Source: Streptomyces sp. WAC 01529 (GTDB taxonomy: Bacteria; Actinomycetota; Actinomycetes; Streptomycetales; Streptomycetaceae). From it: a stretch of 64,000 nt of DNA. Each line of letters opens with the position of its first letter. Within the stretch, counting starts at the first letter, position 1. This document shows positions 25,799 through 32,462 of this stretch, one piece after another. Under the pieces are notes generated by a model, which was not told the DNA's origin, ran no database searches, and saw nothing but the letters and a program-made list of their open reading frames with translations. The DNA is taken from the NCBI RefSeq assembly GCF_003945545.1, contig NZ_CP029617.1, positions 3,049,001 through 3,113,000 on the forward strand. Direction: 5' to 3'. Made by a program: the position numbers and the translations under genes.

Positions 25799-27598
25799 TC
25801 ACTTCATGCGGGTGGCCCATTCCTGCACCTTCTCGATGCGCTGCCGCAGCTGCCCCGCGGTGGCCTCCGCGCTCGGCGGTCCCCCGCAGGTGCGGCGCAG
25901 CTCGGTGTGGATGACGCCGTGCGGCTTGCCGCTCTGGTGGACGTACGCGCCGACCATCGTGTTCAGCTGCTTGCGCAGCCCCAGCAGCTCCTTGTGGGAG
26001 ACCACGGGCCGCCGCTCGGCGGGCAGCTCAAGGAGGTCCGCCTCCTCGTCCGGCTTCTTCCTGCTGTGCGCGATCTGCCGGGCCTGCCGCTTCTGGAGCA
26101 GCATCTGCACCTGGTCGGGTTCGAGGAGGCCGGGGATGCCCAGGTAGTCCTGCTCCTCCTCGCTCCCCGGGTGGGCCTGCATGCCGAACTCGGCGCCGTC
26201 GAAGAGCACGCGGTCGAAGACGGCCTCGGACTCCAGCGCCTCGAAGGAGAACTGCTCCTGCTCCCCGGTGTCCTCGTCCTCCTGCTTGTTCGCCTCGTCC
26301 ATCTCCTTCTCGGACTCGGCGTAGGGGTCCTCCTCCCCCTCCTTCTTCGGCTTGTCGAGGGCGTGGTCGCGCTCGACCTCCATCTCGTTGGCGAAGGTGA
26401 GCAGGTCGGGGACGGTCGGCAGGAAGACGGACGCGGTCTCGCCGCGCCTCCGGGAACGTACGAATCGACCGACGGCCTGCGCGAAGAAGAGCGGCGTCGA
26501 GATCGTCGTCGCGTACACGCCCACCGCCAGGCGCGGCACGTCGACGCCCTCGGAGACCATGCGGACGGCGACCATCCACCGGTCGGTGCCCTCGCTGAAG
26601 TCGTCGATGCGCTTGGAGGCCCCGGCGTCGTCGGAGAGGACGAGGGTCGCCTTGGTGCCGGTGATCTCGCGGATCAGCTTGGCGTAGGCGCGGGCGGAGT
26701 CCTGGTCGGAGGCGATGACGAGCCCGCCCGCGTCCGGGATGGCCTTCCTGACCTCGGTGAGCCGCGTGTCGGCGGCCTTGAGCACGTTCGGCATCCACTC
26801 GCCGCGCGGGTCGAGGGCGGTACGCCAGGCCTGCGAGACGGCGTCCTTGGTCATCGGCTCGCCGAGCCGGGCGGCGATCTCGTCCCCCGCCTTCGTACGC
26901 CACCGCATGTTGCCGGAGTAGGAGAGGAAGATGACGGGCCGCACGACGCCGTCGCCGAGCGCGCTGCCGTAGCCGTAGGTGTAGTCGGCGGCGGAGCGCC
27001 GGATTCCGTCGTTGCCCTCCTCGTACGTGACGAAGGGGATGGGGTTGGTGTCGGACCGGAAGGGCGTACCGGTCAGCGCGAGCCGCCGCGTGGCGGGCTC
27101 GAAGGCCTCCAGGCACGCCTCGCCCCACGACTTGCTGTCGCCCGCGTGGTGGATCTCGTCGAGGATGACGAGCGTCTTGCGCTGCTCGGAGCGGTTGCGG
27201 TGCAGCATCGGCCGCACGCCGACGCCCGCGTAGGTCACGGCGACGCCGTGGTACTCCTTGCTGAGCGGTCCGGCGCTGTACTCGGGGTCCAGCTTGATGC
27301 CGATACGAGCGGCCGCCTCCGCCCACTGCTTCTTCAGGTGCTCGGTGGGCGCGACCACGGTGACCTGCTGCACGACGTGGTGGTGCAGCAGCCAGGACGC
27401 GAGCGTGAGCGCGAAGGTCGTCTTGCCGGCGCCGGGGGTGGCGACGGCCAGGAAGTCTCGCGGCTGCTCCTGGAGGTACCGCTCCATCGCGCCCTGCTGC
27501 CAGGCGCGCAGCTTGTTGGCGGTGCCCCAGGGGGCGCGGCCGGGAAAGGCGGGCGAGAGGTGGTGGGAGGAGTTGGCGGCGGCGCTGGTGGTAGTCAC
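25799..27598 (-). CDS. DEAD/DEAH-box superfamily II helicase
   Basis: 599 residues from GTG 27598 (VTTTSAAANSS). Motif I is ATPGAGKT (residues 53-60), Ia VVAPTEHLKKQW, motif II DEIH (147-150), motif III LTGTPF, and motif VI FAQAVGRFVRSRRRGE. An acidic Glu/Asp-rich insert (KKEGEEDPYAESEKEMDEANKQ) follows the helicase core, and a helical C-terminus (LLQKRQARQIAHSRKKPDEEA) may bind nucleic acid. It resembles bacterial XPB/RadD-like helicases. A longer frame upstream (GTG in GKVARLSYVPEL) is possible. The cellular role is not known; there are no defence genes beside it. Confidence 0.88.
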   Translation of the reverse strand: MTTTSAAANSSHHLSPAFPGRAPWGTANKLRAWQQGAMERYLQEQPRDFLAVATPGAGKTTFALTLASWLLHHHVVQQVTVVAPTEHLKKQWAEAAARIGIKLDPEYSAGPLSKEYHGVAVTYAGVGVRPMLHRNRSEQRKTLVILDEIHHAGDSKSWGEACLEAFEPATRRLALTGTPFRSDTNPIPFVTYEEGNDGIRRSAADYTYGYGSALGDGVVRPVIFLSYSGNMRWRTKAGDEIAARLGEPMTKDAVSQAWRTALDPRGEWMPNVLKAADTRLTEVRKAIPDAGGLVIASDQDSARAYAKLIREITGTKATLVLSDDAGASKRIDDFSEGTDRWMVAVRMVSEGVDVPRLAVGVYATTISTPLFFAQAVGRFVRSRRRGETASVFLPTVPDLLTFANEMEVERDHALDKPKKEGEEDPYAESEKEMDEANKQEDEDTGEQEQFSFEALESEAVFDRVLFDGAEFGMQAHPGSEEEQDYLGIPGLLEPDQVQMLLQKRQARQIAHSRKKPDEEADLLELPAERRPVVSHKELLGLRKQLNTMVGAYVHQSGKPHGVIHTELRRTCGGPPSAEATAGQLRQRIEKVQEWATRMK

Positions 27599-27707
27599 GG
27601 TCTCCGGGATTTGCAGCTCGGGTACGTACGACAACCGGGCCACCTTACCGGTGGGCCGACGCCGGGGACTCTCCGACGGCCCCCGGCGCCTCGATGTGGG
27701 AGGCGGG

Positions 27708-28241
27708 TCACACGGAGGCCGGGACCGGCTCCCGCGACGCCTCGGTCCGGCGCCGGTAGTAGTGCACGGTGACCGCGCCAAGGAGCGGCCCCCAGAAGAG
27801 CAGCGGGGCGTAGACGATGTTGAGCAGCCAGATGCCCCAGGTGCTGGCTTCCATGTCCGGATTGAGCGAGGTGTAGACGAAGAGCGCGCCGAAGACAGTC
27901 GTGGCGAGCGCGCCGAGGCCCGCCAGAGTGGTCCCCACCATGACCGGGACCTCGCGCCCGCCCAGCCAGGGGATCCAGCGCGGCCACGTCTCCCCCCAGC
28001 TCTGCACGAGACCGAGCGTGAGGAACGCGAGGACCTCGGAGATCAGGCTGAGGGCGACCAGGGCCAGCGACCCGAGGCCGGGCGCCCCCATCTGCTCGTA
28101 CTCGGATTGCGCGAGCCCCACGGGGACGCCGAGGGCGATGGCCACCCGCCAGATCGCGGAGGGCACATTGGTCAGCGCGGCGCCCACCGCGGCGAGCCGG
28201 GCCCAGCGCGGCACATCGGGTAACACATGCATTTTCGGCAT
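27708..28241 (-). CDS. Four-helix membrane protein of unknown function
   Basis: 177 residues from ATG 28241 (MPKMHVLPDVPRWAR). Four hydrophobic segments are visible: AAVGAALTNVPSAIWRVAIALG, SLALVALSLISEVLAFLTLGLV, VMVGTTLAGLGALATTVFGALF and IWLLNIVYAPLLFWGPLLGAV. A short basic tail YYRRRTEASRE ends it. Similar four-helix proteins are widespread in Streptomyces, but I do not recognise a function. The ATG at 28292 is a less likely start. Confidence 0.75.
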   Translation of the reverse strand: MPKMHVLPDVPRWARLAAVGAALTNVPSAIWRVAIALGVPVGLAQSEYEQMGAPGLGSLALVALSLISEVLAFLTLGLVQSWGETWPRWIPWLGGREVPVMVGTTLAGLGALATTVFGALFVYTSLNPDMEASTWGIWLLNIVYAPLLFWGPLLGAVTVHYYRRRTEASREPVPASV

Positions 28242-28311
28242 GCCGCCAGGCTCGTCGACGGGGCGCGCGCACGCATCGACCCCCGGGTCCATCCCCTCTC
28301 CCCCGCGAGGC

Positions 28312-28656
28312 TTACCCGCGCGTACGGGAGGCGTACGTGAGGAAATGGGACCAGGTGGAGGGGGTGAGGGTGAGGTGGGGGGCCTGGGGGGTCTTGGAGT
28401 CGCGGACGTGGATGGTGCGGGGGGTGGGGGCGGCGACTTCGACGCAGTCGCTGCCGTCGCCGCTGCTGCTGTAGCTGCTTTTGTGCCAGCCCTGGGCGAC
28501 CTCTACGCAGTCGCCTGACTCGTTGCTGCTGCTGTAGCTGCTCTTGCGCCAGTCGAGGGCGACCTCGACACAGTCGTTGGGGTCGCTGCTGCTGCTGTAA
28601 CTGCTCTTGAACCAGTGCAGCTCGGAACCGGGTCCAGCAGCGGCTTCGCGGATCAT
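28312..28656 (-). CDS. DUF397 protein with three tandem motif copies
   Basis: 114 residues. DUF397 proteins are small acidic partners of XRE/WhiJ-type regulators and normally have one WxKSSYS....CVEVA motif. Here the motif occurs three times in tandem: WFKSSYSSSSDPNDCVEVA, WRKSSYSSSNESGDCVEVA and WHKSSYSSSGDGSDCVEVA. A single C-terminal IHVRDSKTPQAPHLTLTP and WSHFL segment completes one domain. The triplication is visible as about 63-bp DNA repeats between roughly 28435 and 28615. ATG overlaps the upstream XRE stop (ATGA), so the two are co-translated. Confidence 0.88.
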   Translation of the reverse strand: MIREAAAGPGSELHWFKSSYSSSSDPNDCVEVALDWRKSSYSSSNESGDCVEVAQGWHKSSYSSSGDGSDCVEVAAPTPRTIHVRDSKTPQAPHLTLTPSTWSHFLTYASRTRG

Positions 28657-29507
28657 GTCTCTCCCAGCACTCGCTCGATAAAGGCCAATGACTCCCGCGG
28701 CGGGAGAGCCTGGGCCCGGATGATGCCATACCGCAGTTCGAGGATACGGAGCTGCTTCGGGTCCGAGACCGGGCGGCTGTTGAACGCACCGTCAGAACGC
28801 CCCATTGCGGTCCCGTCCCCGAATTTGAGCACCTCGATCAAGCCCGCCGTGCCCGGGTGACCCTCGTGGTCAGTCGGCATCACCTGGATCTCGACGTTTG
28901 GCAACTGCCCCAGCTCCAACAGCCGTTCAAGTTGCCGACGCAGCACCATCCTCCCTCCGATCGGGCGCCGAAGCGTCACCTCTTCCTGGACAAAGCTGAG
29001 ATCCGGGGAAGGCGCACGTTCGAAGATGGACCGCCTGGCCATGCGCGCCGCCAGCGCCCGCTCCGTCTCACTGCTGGACAGCACGGGCCGCCACGTACCG
29101 AGCAATGCCCGCGCATACTCCTCCGTCTGCAACAACCCATGGATGTTGTGGTTGCTGTAGAGGCACACCTCGACCGCCCGCTCCTCCAGCTTCGCCAGTT
29201 GCCGCACCTTCTTCGGATACCTGGCCTCCCGCATCTTCTCCTTCATGGCGGAGACGAGCCCGTTGGCCCCCAGCACCTCATCGGCCATGTCCAGATACTC
29301 GGGCCGAGGAATCCGCGCCCCGCGCTCGATCTTGCGGACCATGTCCTCCCCGTAGCCGACCGCGTCGGCGAACTCCGCGACGCGGAGCCCCGCCGCCTCC
29401 CTCCGCAGCTTCAGGTGCTGGCCGACCATCTCGACCGCCGCGCTGATCTCGTCCTCCGGGTCGACGTCCCAACCGGGTTCATCCACACCGTCGTTGCGTT
29501 CTTCCAC
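28653..29507 (-). CDS. XRE-family WhiJ-like regulator (DUF5753)
   Basis: 284 residues from GTG 29507 (VEERNDGVDEPG), which has the strong ribosome site GGAGGT 7 nt upstream; the longer frame to 29627 is not supported. The helix-turn-helix is LKLRREAAGLRVAEFADAVGYGEDMVRKIERG (about residues 33-65). The rest is the DUF5753 domain: LLQTEEYARALL, RMARRSIF and GRMVLRRQLERLLELGQLPNVEIQVMP. With the DUF397 gene downstream and the divergent ATPase-like gene this forms a WhiJ/AbaA-type developmental triad, many paralogues of which exist in Streptomyces. Confidence 0.9.
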   Translation of the reverse strand: MEERNDGVDEPGWDVDPEDEISAAVEMVGQHLKLRREAAGLRVAEFADAVGYGEDMVRKIERGARIPRPEYLDMADEVLGANGLVSAMKEKMREARYPKKVRQLAKLEERAVEVCLYSNHNIHGLLQTEEYARALLGTWRPVLSSSETERALAARMARRSIFERAPSPDLSFVQEEVTLRRPIGGRMVLRRQLERLLELGQLPNVEIQVMPTDHEGHPGTAGLIEVLKFGDGTAMGRSDGAFNSRPVSDPKQLRILELRYGIIRAQALPPRESLAFIERVLGET

Positions 29508-29663
29508 CGCGCCCACCTCCGACGTCCGACCAAGTCCAACGCGCACCCGTACCCGTACGTCACCCAAGACAGCCGAGACAACGCGGGACAAGGACGGGAC
29601 AAACGCGGTACGCACGGCCGGAAGCACTGTTCACGGCGCACCCGCACGGCCACGCTGAGTGAC

Positions 29664-30110
29664 GTGAACCAAGAAACCGCCGGGGCCGAAGCCCCTTCCC
29701 CCACGCTCCAGTTCACGGCCCTGTTCTCCGCCACGCGACGCGGCGCCCGCCTTGCCCGGCTCCTGGCACGGGAGCAACTGCGCAGATGGGATCGCCCGTA
29801 CGACACCGCGGAGCACATCGTCGCCGAGCTGGCGAACAACGCCGTGCTGCACGGCCACGTGCCCGGCCGGAGCTTCCGGCTCGCCCTGAAGGTCACCGGC
29901 GCGGACACGCTCCGTATCGAGGTGACGGACGCACGCGTGGACCGGAGTCCGCCGCCGCACCCCCGGCGACCGTCCCTCGGCGAGGAGTCGGGCCGGGGCC
30001 TGCTCCTGGTCGAGGCGCTGGCCGACCGCTGGGGCACGGACCTGCGGCCGCCCTCGTACGGCCCGTGCAAGACGGTCTGGGCGGAGCTGGACGCGCCGCG
30101 GCCGACATAG
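29664..30110 (+). CDS. Anti-sigma-like ATP-binding (HATPase) protein of WhiJ triad
   Basis: 148 residues from GTG 29664 (VNQETAGAEAP); no clear ribosome site, so the start is tentative. It is a GHKL-type ATP-binding domain: N-box AEHIVAELANNAVLHGHV, G1-like IEVTDARVDRSP and G2-like GEESGRGLLLVEALADRWG. Such RsbW-like proteins commonly accompany XRE plus DUF397 genes; whether it binds a sigma factor is unproven. It is divergent from the XRE gene and separated by 1 nt from the convergent DinB-like gene. Confidence 0.82.
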   Translation: MNQETAGAEAPSPTLQFTALFSATRRGARLARLLAREQLRRWDRPYDTAEHIVAELANNAVLHGHVPGRSFRLALKVTGADTLRIEVTDARVDRSPPPHPRRPSLGEESGRGLLLVEALADRWGTDLRPPSYGPCKTVWAELDAPRPT

Positions 30111-30111
30111 C

Positions 30112-30660
30112 TCAGGCCATGCTGAGGGCGCCGTCGAGGGACTCACGGATGATGTCCGCGTGCCCCGCGTGCTGCGCGGTCTCGCCGATGATGTGCAGCA
30201 GTGTCCGGCGGGCCGTCCACCGCGCTCCGGCCTCGAACCAGGGGGCTTCGGGGAGCGGGTGGGAGACGTCGAGGTCGGCCAGACCGCGCACCACCTCATC
30301 CGTGGTACGGGCGACTTCGGCATACGCGTCCAGCACTCCGGCAAGCGTCTCGCCGGGCAGCATCCGGAACTCGTCGTTGCGCCGGGCCCAGTCGTCCTCG
30401 GTCATGTCGGTCACGTCGCCCAGGGCCGGGAGACCCTCCTGGATGAAGGCGACCCAGACCCGCTCGACCGAGGTGACGTGCTTGATGATGCCGCCGACGC
30501 ACAGCTCGCTGGCGGTGCTGCGCAGGCCGGCCTGCTCGTCCGTGAGGTCGCGTGCCGTGCGGCGGAGCATGGTCCGGTGGTGGTCCAGCGCTTCCAGCAG
30601 GTCAGCGCGCTCGCCGGTGATCGCCGGCTGGTTGAAGGTCGTGGTGTCGGTTCCGGGCAT
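30112..30660 (-). CDS. DinB/DUF664-family protein
   Basis: 182 residues from MPGTDTTTFNQPAI at 30660. A four-helix bundle is suggested, with the likely metal-binding histidines in GGIIKHVTSVERVWVAF and in RTLLHIIGETAQHAGHADIIRE. Proteins of this family are often thiol-dependent transferases or of unknown role in actinobacteria. The frame is open to 30708, but family members start near this ATG. A perfect inverted repeat ATAGGCC-N7-GGCCTAT (30721-30741) lies 60 nt upstream. Confidence 0.85.
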   Translation of the reverse strand: MPGTDTTTFNQPAITGERADLLEALDHHRTMLRRTARDLTDEQAGLRSTASELCVGGIIKHVTSVERVWVAFIQEGLPALGDVTDMTEDDWARRNDEFRMLPGETLAGVLDAYAEVARTTDEVVRGLADLDVSHPLPEAPWFEAGARWTARRTLLHIIGETAQHAGHADIIRESLDGALSMA

Positions 30661-30720
30661 GGTGGTGGCCGCCTTCCGTGGGTACCGCTCCGCAGGAACA
30701 AGCACCACGCTAGGAGGCGA

Positions 30721-30741
30721 ATAGGCCAGGGCCCGGCCTAT
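30721..30741. promoter_or_regulatory. Inverted repeat upstream of DinB-like gene
   Basis: ATAGGCC-AGGGCCC-GGCCTAT, perfect 7-bp arms, followed on the plus strand by the AT-rich TATATAAA. It is a candidate operator for the DinB-like gene. Confidence 0.45.
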
Positions 30742-30784
30742 ATAAACGGGGCATGGCAGTCACATTGCGGGCCCAGCCGTTCCC

Positions 30785-30814
30785 TTGAGACTTCGCGGCC
30801 GCCCCGGCTACGTT
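30785..30814 (+). promoter_or_regulatory. Probable promoter of tRNA-Cys
   Basis: TTGAGA (30785-30790), 18-nt spacer, TACGTT (30809-30814). Transcription would begin about 15 nt before the tRNA 5' end. Confidence 0.55.
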
Positions 30815-30836
30815 CGAGGAGTCAGGTCGACGACTT

Positions 30837-30908
30837 GGCCGTGTGCCCGAGTGGCTGAGGGGCTGGACTGCAAATCCAGTAACGCGGGTTCGATTCCCGC
30901 CACGGCCT
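30837..30908 (+). tRNA. tRNA-Cys(GCA)
   Basis: 72-nt cloverleaf. The acceptor stem GGCCGTG/CACGGCC is perfect, the anticodon stem CTGGA/TCCAG encloses loop CTGCAAA with anticodon GCA at 30870-30872, and the T arm is GCGGG-TTCGATT-CCCGC. The discriminator is T and CCA is not encoded. No integrase or duplicated 3' end was seen next to it, so there is no sign that it serves as an attachment site here. Confidence 0.97.
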
Positions 30909-31014
30909 CTGCCTCCCGTGCCCGCGCATTGCCCGGTTACTCAGATCCTCACGCCCCTCCGACGCCACAATGGCGGAGGACGAGGCAGGGGGAGCCACGG
31001 GCGAGAGGTGCCGG

Positions 31015-31836
31015 GTGGAGGCTGGGGATTACATCGCGGTGGCGAGTTCCGCCGTGTCCAGTGGGGCCGTCGCCGTCGCCTGGTGGCAGGTCCGGGTCGC
31101 GAAGCACTCGACCGACGCCCAGACGGCACAGCTGCGGCAGCAGATGGCCCATGTGCTGGAGGAGCGGGACAAGGCGGACTGCCCGCAGTTCATCATGCAG
31201 GAGACGGAAGCCCGCCCCGGCGACGGTCACGGCCTCGAAGTGATCGCCCTCATCAAGCAGACCTCCGGTGCCCTCCTGAGAGAGGCCCGCGTCACCGTCC
31301 ACCTCAACCACGAACCCGCCCACGTCGTCGGCGCGGGCGAGGACGGCACCCTTCTGTGGCCGCACACCGGCCCCACCGCCGAGAAGCGGCTGACGCTCCG
31401 GGCGCCCACGGGACACCGCGGGCCGCTGGAGATCCGCGCCGACCTCACCTGCCACGAGGCGAGCGGCGACCGCACATGGGAATGCCGCGTCTTCGGTTAC
31501 CCGCACGCGGAGTGGGAGCAGATCCTCGAAAGCATGGGCTCGCCACCGTCCCCGCCCTCGGCGTCCCGGCCGTCCCCGCCGCCCTCACCGCCGCTGCCCC
31601 CGCTCCCGCTCGGAGCCACGCCCAGCACTCGCCGGGCCCTCGATGAGGTGACGCGTCGGCGCGCCGTGTTCTCGCCTCTCGACGGCATCGAGGCGGCCCT
31701 GCCCACGCTCCCCGGATTCAGCTACCCCACCCTGCTCCACCCCGAGGACATCGGCCTGCTGGCCGCCACGCCCGTACTGACGCGGACGGTCCCCGGCCAC
31801 GAGGACGGCGATCACCTCCACGACGACATCTGGTGA
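31015..31836 (+). CDS. Hypothetical protein downstream of tRNA-Cys
   Basis: 273 residues from GTG 31015 (VEAGDYIAVAS), preceded by GAGAGGTG; ATG 30970 is the longer alternative without a ribosome site. An N-terminal hydrophobic helix (YIAVASSAVSSGAVAVAWW) and a charged coiled-coil-like stretch (DAQTAQLRQQMAHVLEERDKA) precede a likely beta-rich domain (LEVIALIKQTSGALLREARVTVHL). A Ser/Pro linker (SPPSPPSASRPSPPPSPPLP) leads to a tail of about 80 residues. I recognise no family; it may be a membrane-anchored signalling or structural protein. Confidence 0.65.
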   Translation: MEAGDYIAVASSAVSSGAVAVAWWQVRVAKHSTDAQTAQLRQQMAHVLEERDKADCPQFIMQETEARPGDGHGLEVIALIKQTSGALLREARVTVHLNHEPAHVVGAGEDGTLLWPHTGPTAEKRLTLRAPTGHRGPLEIRADLTCHEASGDRTWECRVFGYPHAEWEQILESMGSPPSPPSASRPSPPPSPPLPPLPLGATPSTRRALDEVTRRRAVFSPLDGIEAALPTLPGFSYPTLLHPEDIGLLAATPVLTRTVPGHEDGDHLHDDIW

Positions 31837-31839
31837 ACG

Positions 31840-32418
31840 TCACCCGGCCGGGTCCACCCGCGCCTCGCCCACCCGCGCCTCCTCCAACCGCCCCAGAATC
31901 GCGTCCACCGTCTCCTCCACCGACATCTCCGAGCTGTCCAGCCAGAGGCCGAGCCGTGGGGTCGTCTCGCGCAGGCCCGTGTCCAGGTCCTGGACCGTCC
32001 ACGCGCCGTAGCCCGTCTTGCCGCGGCCGGACTCGCGGGCGGCGACCACGTCGGGGCGCGGGGCGAGGACGATCACGTACAGGGGGCGGGTCCGCACGAG
32101 GTCCACGTACGTCTTCAACTCCGGGCCCAGGATGACGTCCTGGACGATCACCGTGAAGCCCGCGCTCGCGTACTCGTCCGCCGTGGACGCCGACAGGCCG
32201 TAGCGCAGGCGGAGTTGGGCCTCGGCCTCCTCCCCGGCGCCGGGCTCGAACTCCGCGCCGCCCGAGACGATCATCCGCCGGTAGACGTCACCGCGGACAT
32301 GCGCCGCCTTCGGCAGCCGCTCGGCCAACGCCTGGGCCACCGTGGACTTTCCGGACGCCATGATGCCGGTGATGACGATGACACCGGTGGGGTGAGGGGA
32401 GGTAGTCATGTCGTCCAT
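31840..32418 (-). CDS. P-loop kinase-like protein (AAA_33 type)
   Basis: 192 residues. The P-loop GIMASGKST near residue 18 in GVIVITGIMASGKSTVAQALAERLP, a DVYRRM lid-like helix and VIVQDVILGPEL (Walker B-like) mark a small nucleotide-dependent kinase fold, as in chloramphenicol phosphotransferase and gluconate/shikimate kinase relatives. A conserved RESGRGKTGYGAWTVQDLD segment lies in the C-terminal half. The substrate is unknown. ATG 32418 is used; ATG 32409 is equally possible. The gene is convergent with the hypothetical gene, 3 nt apart. Confidence 0.8.
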   Translation of the reverse strand: MDDMTTSPHPTGVIVITGIMASGKSTVAQALAERLPKAAHVRGDVYRRMIVSGGAEFEPGAGEEAEAQLRLRYGLSASTADEYASAGFTVIVQDVILGPELKTYVDLVRTRPLYVIVLAPRPDVVAARESGRGKTGYGAWTVQDLDTGLRETTPRLGLWLDSSEMSVEETVDAILGRLEEARVGEARVDPAG

Positions 32419-32462
32419 CGTGCCACCGGGCCCCGCCCGACGGCCGCCGGTTATCGCGGAGG

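Noticed and set aside
28430..28620. Possible CRISPR-like array
   Set aside because: The three repeats encode DUF397 motifs in one open frame; spacing and variation fit protein repeats, not spacers.
30785..31840. Possible integrated element at tRNA-Cys
   Set aside because: No integrase, excisionase or duplicated tRNA 3' end was found nearby; flanking genes look like ordinary Streptomyces genes.
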